Assembly: GCF_030272615.1 (NCBI RefSeq)
Contig: NC_081408.1
Location: 335,018,793-335,082,792 of the forward strand
Reading direction: 5' to 3'
Length of the DNA: 64,000 nt
DNA from: Cryptomeria japonica
Lineage: Eukaryota > Streptophyta > Pinopsida > Cupressales > Cupressaceae
Part shown: positions 44,944-56,263 of the stretch, piece by piece
Position numbering within the stretch: position 1 is the stretch's first letter
How the letters are laid out: each line of letters starts with the position of its first letter
The notes under the pieces: generated by a model
The model's database searches: none
Told to the model about the DNA's origin: nothing
What the model saw: the letters and a program-made list of their open reading frames with translations, nothing else
Program-made: the position numbers and the translations under genes

Positions 44944-45160
44944 CCTAGGTGGGGGCCAAACCACTCGATCTTTCTCTTTTCCAAGATCACTTAGGTGGGG
45001 GCCAAACTACTTGATCTTTTTCTTTTCCAAGATCTCCTAGGTGGTGGCAAAAGCCACTTGATCTATTACAAAGATCACCTACATGGGGGCCAAACCATTC
45101 TTGATATATCTTTCTTGTTTACCTTGGTAGGGGCCAATCTACTACTTACCAAATTTATTT
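44944..45160 (+). repeat. Tandem purine-tract modules, 46-bp period
   Basis: CCTAGGTGGGGGCCAAACCA recurs with changes at 44944, 44990, 45036 and 45078, and a weaker copy at about 45122; spacings are 46, 46, 42 and about 44 bases, each followed by CTTGATCTTT-like sequence. The core resembles the gypsy B polypurine tract AAAGTGGGGGCTAAA. Confidence 0.8.
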
Positions 45161-45520
45161 TCCCTATCGCATGTAAATCTAGCATGTCACTACCCATTTT
45201 GACAAATATATCTACATCTTCCCTATCACATGACTATCTATTGTATCGCTACCCATGTTGATAGTCATCTCATCCTATTGTATGGTCATCCATAGTGGCA
45301 TATCACGCCCTATCATCTGGCTGTCTAGCATGGTACATCTTGCTTACCATACGAACGTATCCTATACCAATGGTACATACATATCCTATACCAATGGCTA
45401 CTGCTTATCTTGTATCTTTTCATAACCAGGGGTTTTCCTCCAAACTGAGGTTTGTTTTTATTAAGTTATCTCCTTATTTAACTTATTATCCATCAAACTA
45501 GTCTGCAACTAGCATGTTTG
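45161..45520. repeat. Degenerate CCCTATCACATG / CTACCCATG repeats
   Basis: Phrases such as CCCTATCGCATG, CCCTATCACATG, CGCCCTATCATCTGG and CATATCCTATACCAATGG recur in loose tandem; no coding signal. Confidence 0.45.
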
Positions 45521-45525
45521 TGATG

Positions 45526-46488
45526 TGTTGGAATCCAAGAACACTAAGAGGGGAGAGGGGGGTGAATTAGTGTTCTACTAGTGTAAGAATTTCTAAACTT
45601 ATTGTTGATCAACCAGATGACAAAATATAAAATTAAAGTGCATAAACAAATGAACACATAAAACAATACCATAACACCAATATTTATACATGGAAAACTC
45701 TGTAAAGGGAAAAACCATAGTGGGGTTAATACCCACAATATCTATATACTTGATCAAGGTATACAAATATTACATAGAGGGGTATGCACATGCATACAAG
45801 CTTACCACCTAGAGTTCACTACTCAAATACACATATATGGAAGTCCCACTAACTTATAGATCATTACATAATGATTTATAATAGAATTAAACTTAAATGA
45901 TGCATCTGACCATGCTGGATAAGTTTTGGTTGTAGCTTTGAGTTCCTCAACTGAACCGATGATAACTGATACTCTATTCTACTACTAGTTAGGGTTGCGC
46001 ACGTGCAACTATGCACATATGCTAACATTCTCTCATGAATTTGTACACTATCAATCTCTGACTCTTTTTCATCTCAAATCGCATCTATGAATGTATATAT
46101 TCCATCACTGAGTGATCTCTCTTATATACCCTTATAACTTGTTCATCATGTTGGCCTTCACAATGAAAATAAACTTTTTCACTTCCTCTTGGTTCATAAA
46201 GTATTACAAATTATCTCGATGATCTTATTTGATGTCGGCCTGGCATGCTACCTTCAATTCCTCAAATGACTTTACCAGGTCTCATAATATGAATTGTTGG
46301 TACCAAGAGTAACCGGTTAACAAGTGTAAACCATAGGTTGTATACTAGTTGGCCTTATCTAGACAAAATGATAAAGTGATGAGTTCAGATGAAGAAATAC
46401 CATCTCCCTAAGATGAGTTCCATCAATGACAACCCAAAATGCAATTCACCTCAGAAGGTGACTACCAGATGAGTGTCAATTGCCAATA
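45526..46488 (-). repeat. Element D 3' LTR (left)
   Basis: Plus strand TGTTGGAATCCAAGAACACT to TCAATTGCCAATA; the first half aligns with 58205-58662. Confidence 0.85.
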
Positions 46489-46504
46489 ATCTCCCCCTTT
46501 GGCA
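46489..46504 (-). other. Element D polypurine tract
   Basis: The minus strand reads GCCAAAGGGGGAGAT directly before the LTR, the same tract as in F and E. Confidence 0.85.
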
Positions 46505-49500
46505 TTGATGGAAACACATGTGAAAAATGATATTACCTGTGAGAGTGCTCCCTCTTTCCTGTACATCCATGCAATTATTTACATTTGTACTCTCCCCCTG
46601 TGATATACATTCATTTTTCACTCTACTCCTCCCCCTTTGACCTAAATGACAAAGATGGGTAAATATATATGAGAAGAAATATGTACAAGTGATTTACATA
46701 TACCAGTCTCTATACATATTTCAGAATCTCTACATACAAAGTCTTTAAAATTGAAAAGTAAGTATCCCATTGTTTCCTGAGTGAATGTAGAATGGAGTTG
46801 AACCCATTCACGAGACTAGCATAGTATTCAATAGCTTGGGATTCTATTGGATCCTCTTGTTGCATATTAGCTATTCACTCTGTTTCATGACAAAGAAGGT
46901 TGTCTAACTGAGGGCCTGCAAAGTTTCAAAGCTCTATGGCTCTCTTTATCATATTGTCCCTTTCCTTTTCTAACTTTAATATTTGATCCATGACTACTAG
47001 AATTGGACCTTCAAGAGAGCTTGTTAGGTTTGATGCCAGATTGTAAGAATGTGAAATTTGAAGCAATTGGCCTTTACAATCCATAATTTGTTTGTCTAGG
47101 GAGGCAGTGAGCTTTGAAAAATCTAAACAAGTTTTGTATACTTTACCTCCTTCTGCTAAGGCTTCATCAATAGACTGTAGACATGTATGAAGTTTTTCCT
47201 TTTTTGTTGATATCATCTGCAAAAATGTTTGTTTCCTAGCCTCAACGAATTTGTCTTTGGCCTCAAGTGCAAAAATTTTAACCAAAGAATTATACTACTT
47301 AGGAATGTACTCAATTATTTGCTAAAGTTTCCTAGAAGGGCTTGATCTTTCTTCTACTTGAAATTTTGGTATGAGCCAGTTCAAAACATAAAAAGTGGAC
47401 TAAATTAATTTCCTATCCTTGGATTCTTCTTGAGCTAACTCCTAACTCACCTAAGCTTGGAGTGCAGTTGTATCCAATACCTTTTCCATTGGTGACATCA
47501 GGTGGTAAGGTTTATCAAATTGATGGAAAATCCTGACATTTTCCCTTTGGCTTTTGTTAAAGATGTGTCAATTGCCAATCCAGAAGGTAAATCTAACTCT
47601 ACCCTTTTTCCTTGGTCTTCTGGGGTATGTCTGTTGTTTCCTTGTCTGCTAGATTCTACATCTCATGTGCACCAGTGGCTTCATCACTTGGTGCACCACT
47701 CTCTTTTGGTGCATCGTCTAATTCCTTTTATTTTGCACCTTTTTCCTTTACAACCTCTTCCTCAACATCCTATACATTAGTTTTTGGAGGAGTCTGAGTA
47801 TCCTCAATGTCAAATTTTGACTCGTGAGCTGAAGGAGTAGTAACCGGTGGATCAGTTTTCATATTTTGTTCATCTTTCCTTTCGGGTTCAACATTTTGTG
47901 ACTGTACAAAGATAGGACTTAGCTCATATCCTTTACTTGAAAGAATTCTTACCCATACATCTATTTTTTCTTTCTGGATCTCTTTATATCTTTCCAACAT
48001 TAAGTTGTTTATGTGGTGTTTAGGTTTGAATTCTGTCAAACCTGTCTTATTTATTAAATTTGCAACCTCTTGTGGAGTAATGGATGGAAAAATATTAATC
48101 AATTATGTTTCCTTCATCTATCTATCCATATTCTATGCATGTAATTTCCTTGTTTCTAATCTATCATATAGCTCTTTGGGCAAAATTTTCTCCAATTATA
48201 TCAATGTTTTACTAAATGAATCAAGATATAAAACAATGGCCTCTTCTAATTGTTTCTTATCCTTTTCATCAAATTCATCATAAAATGCTAAAATGTTTTT
48301 TAAATTTCCATCATTAATAATTTGATCTATAATTTCTTGAGCATCTAACCTATTTTGCTTACCGATTCTCTTCTTAGTTTCTGGTTTAGATTTCTTATCT
48401 CGTTTAGGTTTCCTTTTGTGTATGATGCTAATCTTAGGAGTCTTCTTGGGTTGCTCCTTCTCTGGTGGGTTGTCCTTTGACAAATCTTACAAAAACACCT
48501 TTCTTCTTAGGTGCTTGTTTGATTTCTTCTTTTGACTCTATCTCCTCTGAAGATACCGCAACATATTCCCTTGTCGGTTTTTCTCTTTTTCTTTGCTTCC
48601 ATAGGGTTAGGGCTAGCAGGATCATTAGATGGTCATTCCTGTTGTCTAGGTGGTTTAGTTGTGACTGGGACAATATTTGGTGTGGCCTGAGCTTCTTTCT
48701 TTTCCTCTCTTTCCTCTTTTCTTATCTTCTTCTCTTCTTCTTTTCTCCAAGCTTCAAGGATTTTAACCTTTTGTTCTACTTCTGCCCTGTCATGACCTTC
48801 ACTAGTTAGTTGCTCACCTGCAACTCTTGTCATTTTCCTTGTGATGCTGGGTGCAACCTATTACTAATGGACTTTTAGTCTCATCTCTTGTGCAATGCCA
48901 AATTTTTATTCTTTTTCATCAACTGGAATTGTGAGTAGATGTTGTGTATATTGATCAAGTGTGGCTGCATCTACCTCATATCCCATTGGCATGATCCAAG
49001 TTGTCCTGGGCGAGACCGCCTCCATCATGCATTCATCCTTATTGACCATGAAACAAATTGTGTCCTGATATTTTTCCATAATTTATTTTGGAATCCTCAC
49101 CCTATTCTTCATCTCTTCTTGAAATGTTTTGAAAAAGGCCCACAAGTTAGCCTTCTGCTACTTGTCACCCTGCCAGTCTAGTATTTGTGCTATTTGAGTT
49201 GCAACCGGTCTATCAAATGACCATTGAATTCTTCCATAACCGTGTACCATATTCAGAAAGTAAAGGTTAAGCATATAATCAGAGAACCATACCATAATTT
49301 ATTATTCTTATCTTGCTTGATCTTTCAAAGGTTGGTCAACAATTCCTTGACTATCACACTGCATAAGTCATAGTGAGCATCTTCTCTCACCATCTGATAA
49401 GAAATGTGAATGACAGTTTTGGAGACTAAGTTCAGTCAACTAGATTGATAAACCTTATATCCAATCACCATTGTGGTAAATTTCACATCAGGATCCCTGA

Positions 49501-49660
49501 TATCATCAACTAGCATTGATCTACCATCATAGGCTACACCGATGAGTTTGCATACATCTGTGTTTGATATTTGTCGAAGCCTTGACACATCTCCGACTTT
49601 GTAGAGGCATGTGATATTCTTGATCACTTCTTCTATTATCTTTTATTGCTAGTCCAACTA
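46505..49660 (-). pseudogene. Element D unknown second ORF, distal part
   Basis: Fragments in order (minus strand): 49660-49427 (VDDIRDPDVKFTTMVIGYK, like E's VNDVTNINVRFISMILGYK); 48833-48434, charged (KKIRKEEREEKKEAQ); 48483-48196 (LDAQEIIDQIINDGNLKNIL and LEEAIVLYLDSFSKTL, like E's IDKLLDEITEEGKLKNID and VENSVILHLDIYKKNL); 48102-47770 (PQEVANLINKTGLTEF); and a coiled coil at 47285-46926. Stops and frameshifts are frequent. No catalytic motif is recognised. Order and spacing agree with element E, so this is a conserved protein of the family. Confidence 0.75.
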
Positions 49661-49691
49661 TAATAACTCCCCATGAATTCGGTCGAGGATG
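49661..49691. other. Element D sequence at the E insertion point
   Basis: Ends in GGATG; TGATG follows E at 56264-56268, a 5-bp target duplication with one mismatch. Confidence 0.7.
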
Positions 49692-50494
49692 TGTTAGTAT
49701 TCCCACAGATACTGAGAGGGGGCATGAATCAGTATCTAACCGGTTATTAATTGTACTTGCCTTAGAACATGTAGAACATATTAATACTGCATATCGGTAA
49801 ATAGAAAGTAATGCAATAAACAGAGATAAAAGCAACCACATGAAAAACACACCATAACACAATATTTTAACGAGGAAACCCGATGTGAGAAAAACCTAGG
49901 TGGGATTTGTGACCCACAATATTCACTTACTGGCCAATAAGAGAATATTACTGCTACAATAGGGACCTGCACATGCAGGAAGGCCAAGTGCCTAGAGCTC
50001 ACTACTCAATTACAAAATGGGAAGTCTCACTAATTTACAAAATGGATTATATAAATCCAATGTCTCGTACTGCTTCAAAATAGCATCTAAAATGCTAGAT
50101 CCAGTACCGATTTCTGCTCTGCTTCTTACATAAACCCTTAACCTATAATTTGCATACTAGGTCTACCTTATTTCGCCTAAATACATTCCTCCATGCTTAC
50201 ATAAATGCTCTATAATGATCTCTTATATATATGAGTCATTTTACAATGTTGCCAAGTTGGCTTACAATGAGTTTACAATAATTAACAAAATATATTATAA
50301 CAAAATTCCTATCAGCCTCTGTGTTGGTATGCTTCCTTTCACTGCCGATGTCAGTGGTCTAAGTGCTGGTGTAGAGTCTGATCTTGCTAGTACCAGTGGA
50401 TTGCCTTGCCGGTGTCATAGGATTGTAAGGTTGCCATCAATGAAAAAACCTTCAATTACCTACAATGTCTCATTGGAGTGTGCATTTGCCAACA
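49692..50494 (-). repeat. Element E 3' LTR (left)
   Basis: Plus strand TGTTAGTATTCCCACAGATA to GCATTTGCCAACA, 803 bases. A TATA-like run (minus CATATATATAAGAG) is at 50221-50234, and the shared box complement GGAAGGCCAAGTGCCTAGAG is at 49979-49998. Confidence 0.92.
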
Positions 50495-50509
50495 ATCTCC
50501 CCCTTTGGT
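50495..50509 (-). other. Element E polypurine tract
   Basis: The minus strand reads ACCAAAGGGGGAGAT directly before the LTR. A second CCAAAGGGGGAGTAGTAG lies at about 50640-50657. Confidence 0.88.
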
Positions 50510-50735
50510 ATTGATGGCAACACTCATGAGAAAAATTCAAAAGTGTATCCAAAAATTGAAGTCCAAAAATGTGTTACCAAAAATGTGTGCTCCCCCTGAG
50601 CAAGTGATCCCTAAGTTATTGGATTTTTCTCATACCACTACTACTCCCCCTTTGGCATCAATGACAAAGGTTTTCAAAGTGTCAATAGAGTGTAGTTTTG
50701 TGTTTTACCCTTGTAACCGGTTGGTTACAATCTGA

Positions 50736-51602
50736 AAAAGATCCGCCAAAAGTAGATTTAGGCTCTCAAGGAAATTTTTACTATCTTTTATTGTAGCCTC
50801 TATCCTCTGAACTATACCGATGAGGTGTTGTATTTGCTTTGCCAGTGTTTTCTGTCCTTGAACCAAGGCATCTGATATTTCCTTCCTTAAGGAGGCGAGG
50901 TAGTCCAGTTTTGGACTTAGTCTCCATTTAAGATCCTTAGCCTTACTTTTTATTCTTTCCTTTTCTCTTTCTAGCTTTAATAATTCTTCATCAAAACCTA
51001 TTATTTTCTGCTCAAAAACTGATAATGAATCAAATGAATTAATGAAATTGTTAGCAAGTTGATTTATTTCTTCCTATATCTTGCTAATCTTCCTGTCTAT
51101 ATCAACTATCAAAAAGTTAGTCTTACAAGTATCTCTATACAAATTTTTGAATTCCTTTAATGTGCTACATAATTTTGGTAGAAGTGTGTCAAACTGCCTT
51201 GTACACTTCTTTATTTCTTCCTCAAAGAATTTTTGTTTTTCCTTCTCTAATCTCTCCTTGAATGCTTCTTCTTTTATTTGTTCAACTATCACTGTGTTGT
51301 CAGTAGTATACTTAGACAAAGTGTCAAGTTGACTCAAAGAATCCTTATTATCTACATTACGTTTTGGAGCTATCATTTTCAAAATTGGGATTGTATCATC
51401 TATAGCCTTGTATGCTTGGGAGCTACAATCTGTTATTTTTTTTATGGAGTCCAAAATAACTTCTGTTACATTAGTTGGTTTGAATCCTGCAGTTGAAGGG
51501 CCAACACTCTTTATCCCACTGGTGGGAGCAATATCCTTGCTTGTGGTGACCTCTGGTAGGTCAGTTTGTGTTTCCATTTCCTTAAGCAAAGGTTTTTATT
51601 GC
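50736..51602 (-). pseudogene. Element E unknown ORF, C-terminal coiled-coil part
   Basis: Minus frame 51589-51074 gives KEMETQTDLPEV, FKPTNVTEVILDSIKKI, YKAIDDTIPILKMIAP, LDTLSKY and a long charged helix ending KNLYRDTCKTNFLIVDIDRK. After one stop the coiled coil continues to about 50736 (FEQKIIGFDEELLKLEREKE). The stops between this part and the preceding 369-codon ORF fit CGA-to-TGA and CAA-to-TAA. This is the segment conserved in F (38626-39272) and D (47285-46740). Confidence 0.8.
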
Positions 51603-51604
51603 TC

Positions 51605-52714
51605 TCATGTTGCCGGTGGCACTATTTTCACATGAGTTTGTTGCTGAGAGGGAGCATGTTGCTCTGTTTGTTGCTCTTTATCATCTGTCGGTTTACCATT
51701 TGTACCATCAGTTACCAGTGGCTCAATAGCCATATCAGTCTTTCCAGTTGTGTCCTTATCTACCACAATGTTAACTTTCTGAGTATCAATGTCAACTGTG
51801 TATAATACCTCAGAGTTAGGATTTGTGTCCTCTTGTGGTATATCCATACTCTCACTAGCCGATTGATCTTCAGTTGTAGCTACCGGTGGAGTAACCAAAG
51901 GCGGTGGGGATAAATTATCTCTTATCTTTATGCTCGGGGGTCCACCAACCTTGCCTTTTCCTTTATCCTTATCTTTCTGATATACTTTGATAGGTTTGGG
52001 ATTTCTATACTCTTCTTGCTTTTCCTTCTCTACAAGGAATATATCCCATGCATTTTCAGTTTCCTCTGCAACCTCATTTACTCTACCAACCATGAGTGCT
52101 ATATGCTGGTGTACAGTTGAGAATACTGACCAGTTAGCTTTTGCAATCAGATCATCTATCTCCTTTGGTGAGTTAACAGGATAAACAACAAGTAGTTTCT
52201 CAATTTTTATTTTCTTGTCAAGCTCTATAATAGCTTGCCTTCTAGCTTCAAGTTGCTTAAACAGTTCTGCCGGTAATTCATCCACAACTTGCATCAAATT
52301 TTTTTTATAGATATCTAAGTGTAGAATTACACTATTTTCAACTTTCTCTTTGTCATCAACTGATAATATATCATATAATTTGTCGATGTTCTTAAGCTTT
52401 CCTTCCTCTGTTATTTCATCTAGTAGTTTGTCAATTGGGGCAATGTTTTGTTTAGTTTTCTTCTTGGGTGTTAACTTTTTCTTCTTAGCTAGTGGCCTTA
52501 CTGCCTGTTGTTTTTGTCTGGTTCTTCTAGGTGAAGGTATTGATACCAGTGAAGGTTCTCTTCTCCCCACAACCCTTTTGAATGTAGCTGGCATATCACT
52601 CTCTGAAGAAGTTACTACCGGTGAAAGGTGAGTTTCAAGCTGTAGTGCTTCTAGCTCATCTTCAGTGATACCATTTTTCTTGAGACATCTTCCTTTATGG
52701 CCTTTACCTGTCAA
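51605..52714 (-). pseudogene. Element E unknown ORF, central 369-codon segment
   Basis: The longest open frame in the window outside simple repeats. Layout: basic N-terminal third (RRTRQKQQAV, KKKKLTPKKKTKQ, possibly nuclear targeting), a helical block (IDKLLDEITEEGKLKNID; SVILHLDIYKKNLMQV; PAELFKQLEARRQAIIELD), a block with WSVFSTVHQHIALMVGRVN, then a K-rich and finally a P/T/E/Q-rich low-complexity tail. No enzyme motif. The helical block matches element D (48483-48196). The protein must matter to the element, since it is kept in several lineages, but its role cannot be read. Confidence 0.75.
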
Positions 52715-52767
52715 GATCCTCTTCTTACTGTTGCTTCAACTTTCTTTACATTTTTCTTTGATTGGAT

Positions 52768-53922
52768 CTATTTTTCAATGGTCTCAGCACTACCAAATAC
52801 CTCTTCCTTAGGTTCCTTGGGTGCTTCTAGGAGGGCTTTTCCATATGTTTCAATTATGAGATCATTAGTTTCATAACCCATTTCAGTAACCCAAATTGTT
52901 CTTGGGATGACTGCCTCCATCCAAATCTCATCTTTCTTGATAACAAAGCATATTTCATCTTTATACTTGTCTACAATTGCTTGTGATAATCTGACTCTAG
53001 TCTTCACCTAGGCCTTTAATGCCTGAAAGTACTCATTTATATTCTTTTCTTATTTTCTCCCATGTTATTCAGTAAATCAGATAGTTGTTTGCCTACCAGT
53101 ATGTCAAAACCTAGATTTTTGTTGCCAATACCGAGCGCTTGTTTTGTTATGTGTAGCATTAAACAGACAAGTAGGTTTCTGAATCTAAATGTCCCCTTTT
53201 TGTCTTTCTTGATCTTTCCAAGATTATCAATCAATTCATCCTTCAACCATTCACACACATCTATTTTTGCATTATCCTTGATCATATCATAGGCACTTTT
53301 TATGCACAAGCTAGAAACTGAGTTTAACCGGTTTGCATGTGTTGTTTTATATCCTAGAATCATGCTAATGAATCTGACATTGATGTTAGTTACATCATTC
53401 ACCCTTAAGGATCTCTTGTCAGATGTTGCACCGGTTAGTTTAGTTACTAGGTCATTTGAGACCTTCTTTGTTTTATCTGGTCTGTTACTGGTGGAAGGTA
53501 ACCCTGTCACAGCCTTTACTGCTTCCCATTTTGTGAACGGAATCTAACCAGAAGAATGCACCATGTACCCTTCTTAAAACTATCCTTATAACTTCCTTAG
53601 GGAAATCCAAAATGCTGAGAATTTCGGTGAATCCTAGGGTTTCAACTATTTCGTGTTCAGGTTTCACATTACCAGAATCATCACAAATTATGGAATTATA
53701 CACGTTCTTGATTTCTTCATCACCTAATTCTTCAATATGACAATGGATGTACATTCTAGGGTCTTCTGCAAAAACTACTCCTTTGGGGATTTGAGAAAAT
53801 GCACCAATATTATCATCCTTTTTAGCTATCTCGGGAACTACCTGAAATACGGGTCTAGGGTGCTTAATCACTTTGATAATAGTAGGGTTTGCTATGAATT
53901 TAGGTACAAAAGAAGATGCCAT
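52768..53922 (-). pseudogene. Element E unknown ORF, N-terminal segment
   Basis: The start is taken at ATG 53922 (MASSFVPKF); D has the same start (MASSSNVDT, 56601). Three frames follow: 53922-53485 (PKGVVFAEDPRMYIHCHIEE, like D's HGVLHIEDIRAYIHCNIEE), 53510-53037 (LRVNDVTNINVRFISMILGYK region; IDVCEWLKDELIDNLGKI; FRFRNLLVCLMLHITKQALG) and 53007-52768 (IWMEAVIPRTIWVTEMGYET). Two frameshifts separate them. The helical 'FRNLLVCLMLHI' area loosely recalls the plant-transposon-protein domain seen in other retroelements; that is a weak guess. Confidence 0.7.
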
Positions 53923-54248
53923 GATTATAAATACCTTTCTCTGCCTTAGGAATGATTGCTTGATGAATTGCTTTGCATCTTTGCTCGAAATGCCTTTGCT
54001 CGGGAGTTTTCATGCTCTTCAAAGATTTGAATGCTTGGTGAAATGAAAATGGAGCCAAAAACACTGATTTATAATGCTAATTCTACCAACCACCACATTT
54101 AATGCTTGTCGGTTAAGTAATCACTTAACTTATCTGCCGGTGTAGAAGTATTTTTGACTTCTTACCATCAACCAAGGGAATAATAGCATATTTCACATTT
54201 GATTGCCAAACCCTCAAAAGAATTTTCTTTAGTTAGATGAAGAGTCTC
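53923..54248 (-). promoter_or_regulatory. Gap between gag and second ORF in element E, with TATA-like motif
   Basis: About 325 bases without coding signal separate gag from the ATG at 53922. The minus strand has TATAAAT at 54073-54067, 145 bases before the ATG, and a C/A-rich leader-like stretch after it. It may be an internal promoter or an intron/leader for the second ORF; sequence alone cannot decide. Confidence 0.3.
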
Positions 54249-54320
54249 CTGCTGGTGGAGTGCTACTCTGTTCTGCCAGTGGAGTGCTACTCTGTTCTGC
54301 CAGTGGAGTGTTACTAGGTT
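54249..54320 (-). repeat. Three 24-bp tandem repeats in the gag C-terminus of element E
   Basis: CTGCCAGTGGAGTGCTACTCTGTT-type units at 54249, 54273 and 54297; read on the minus strand in the gag frame they encode STPLAEQS repeats. Confidence 0.9.
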
Positions 54321-55129
54321 CTACTGATGGAGGAGTATTCCCAATACCATTTAGGTCTAACTTTCTAATCCATTATTTTGAGAACTCTTATTTTACCTCT
54401 TCAACCTTTTCTTTACCTTTGAAACTAGAACCTTTGTTGTCTACCACTGATGCCTTACTTCTGCAGAATTTTGCAATATGTCCAATCTTGTTACAGGCAT
54501 AACAAGTCACATTATTTTTTTGAATAGCCTTCACATAACCTATGTCAATTTGTGTTCTACATTGATTAGATAAGTGTCCAAATCTTCCACAAAAATAACA
54601 TCTTACATTCATTCTGCAATTTTTTAGAATTATGACCAACTTTGTTGCATCTTGAACATTGACCAATGGGTGTATTGGTATTTTGATAATTTCTAGATCT
54701 ACATTGATTTTCTCTATGACCATACTTATTATAGTTAAGGCATTTGCCATTGAATTTCTAAGCAGTAGGTTGTCTTACAGGTTTGCTATGATCTTGTGTG
54801 CTTGCAGTATCAGAGCTTTCACCAATTTCAAAGCCAAGGCCATTAGTGTGACCATTTGGTTTCTGATTCTTCAGCAAGTCACCAAGCTCTTCTGAGCTTT
54901 TCTTGAATTTTTCTTTGTGCTGATTTGCAGTGTCCAGTTCTCTTTCCAAGATTTCTTTCTCTCTCATGAGTTCATTTGAATCATTCTGTGTATGCACCAA
55001 ATCTGTCTTCAACAAATCATTTTCATAACTAAGTCTTGTGTTTTCATTTGCAGCATCACTTAGTCTTCTAGTCAAATCTTCTTCATTCTTCTTTCTATCT
55101 TCAATTTCCTTATAGAATCTCATAGTCAT
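54249..55129 (-). pseudogene. Element E gag: coiled coil plus four CCHC zinc knuckles
   Basis: N-terminal coiled coil (55129-54758: EIEDRKKNEEDLTRRL, LSYENDLLKTDLVHTQ, REKEILERELDTANQHKEKF), then four knuckles between about 54740 and 54440: CLNYNKYGHRENQC (second Cys now Tyr), CSRCNKVGHNSK-(C), CYFCGRFGHLSNQC and CYACNKIGHIAKFC. The first two are in one frame and the last two in another, the shift lying in an A-run at about 54622-54627. A proline-rich tail with 24-bp repeats follows. Gag should package RNA; four knuckles is unusual, since copia gag normally has one. Confidence 0.85.
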
Positions 55130-55445
55130 ATCCTACATCTCATTCTTTGTTGTCATGTTCTCTTGCTTTAGCTTGTTTATCAGATCATTAAGAGTTTCCT
55201 TTTCATCATTCTCAAATTGCATCTTTTCACAAAGTTATCTTCTCTTGTTTCTTGCAATGGTGAGATTTTCCTAAAGTGCTTGAATAATATCCTGAGCTGC
55301 CTTTAGATGATCTTCAAGTTTGATATTTTTCAACTTTTCTCCATCATAGTCTGAGAGAGCTACTTCAAGTTGCTTCATCAAGTTTTCCATCTCTACCAGT
55401 GTCAAGATCTTCCTCAAGTTGTTAGGCTTCTAAAAATAGAGGACC
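55130..55445 (-). pseudogene. Element E gag, N-terminal coiled-coil start
   Basis: Between primer site and the longest gag frame; short minus-strand frames give charged helix (for example VEMENLMKQLEVALSDYD), matching element F just after its primer site. Broken by stops. Confidence 0.6.
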
Positions 55446-55461
55446 AGACTCTGATACCAAT
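55446..55461 (-). other. Element E primer-binding site
   Basis: Minus strand AATTGGTATCAGAGTC; one base from the canonical TGGTATCAGAGC run. Confidence 0.88.
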
Positions 55462-56263
55462 TGTTAGTATTCCCACAGATACTGAGAGGGGGGGTGAATC
55501 AGTATCTAACCGGTTATTATTTTACTTGCCTTAGAACATGTAGAACATATTAATACTGCATATCGGTAAACAAAAAGTAATGCAATAAACAAATATAAAA
55601 GCAACCACATGAAAAACACACCATAACACAATATTTTAATGAGGAAACCCGGTGTGGGAAAAACCTTGGTGGGATTTGTGACCCACAATATTCACTTACT
55701 AGACAATAAGAGAATATTACTGCTACAATAGGGGCCTGCACATGCAGGAAGGCCAAGTGCCTAGAGCTCACTGCTCAATTACAAAATGCGAAGTCTCATT
55801 GACTTACAAAATGGATTATATAAATCCAATGTCTTGTACTACTTCAAAATAGCATCTACAATGCCAGATCTAGTACCGGTTTCTGCTCTGCTTCTTACAA
55901 AAACCCTTAACCTATAATTCACATACTAGGTCTGCCTTATTTCACCTAATTACATTCCTCCATGCTTACATAAATGTTCTACAATGATCTCTTATATATA
56001 TGAGTCATTTTACAATGTTGCCAAGTTGGCTTACAATGAGTTTACAATAATTAACAAAATATATTATAACAAAATTCCTGTTGGCCTTTGTGTCGGTACA
56101 CTTCCTTTCACTGCCAGTGTCAGTGGTCTAAGTGCTGGTGTAGAGTCTGATCTTGCTAGTGCCGGTGGATTACCTTGCCGGTGTCATAGGATTGTAAGGT
56201 TGCCATCAATGACAAAACCTTCAATCACCTACAATGTCTCATTGGAGTGTGCATTTGCCAACA
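55462..56263 (-). repeat. Element E 5' LTR (right)
   Basis: Plus strand TGTTAGTATTCCCACAGATA to TGCATTTGCCAACA, 802 bases; partner of 49692-50494. Confidence 0.92.

Larger units (their letters stand above)
33252..45525 (+). mobile_element. Gypsy A: gag-protease Ty3/gypsy element, 3' LTR not seen
   Basis: The 5' LTR (33252-34363), leader, gag, protease and a proline/serine-rich tail lie in order on the plus strand, broken by element F (35908-40477) and a minus-strand LTR (about 41935-43012). After the protease I see no RT, RNase H or integrase, as in gypsy B. The 3' end is cut by element D, whose own far end is truncated, so the missing 3' LTR may have gone in the same event. The LTR starts TGTAGTGTCA like gypsy B, so the two families are related. 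Confidence 0.75.
49692..56263 (-). mobile_element. Element E: minus-strand non-autonomous copia-type element with unknown long ORF
   Basis: LTRs 49692-50494 and 55462-56263 (TGTTAGTATTCC...TTTGCCAACA) look about 96% identical by eye, making E one of the youngest insertions here. The primer site (minus AATTGGTATCAGAGTC) is at 55446-55461 and the purine tract is the complement of 50495-50509. The 4.95-kb interior encodes, right to left, a coiled-coil gag with four CCHC knuckles and then a separate ORF of about 1050 codons. No protease, integrase, RT or RNase H motif is present on either strand. It sits inside the corresponding ORF of its relative D. Confidence 0.9.

Noticed and set aside
52768-53922. 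Identifying the second ORF as the plant-transposon-protein domain
   Set aside because: Only a loose helical resemblance by eye; kept as a hypothesis to test by profile search, not as an annotation.
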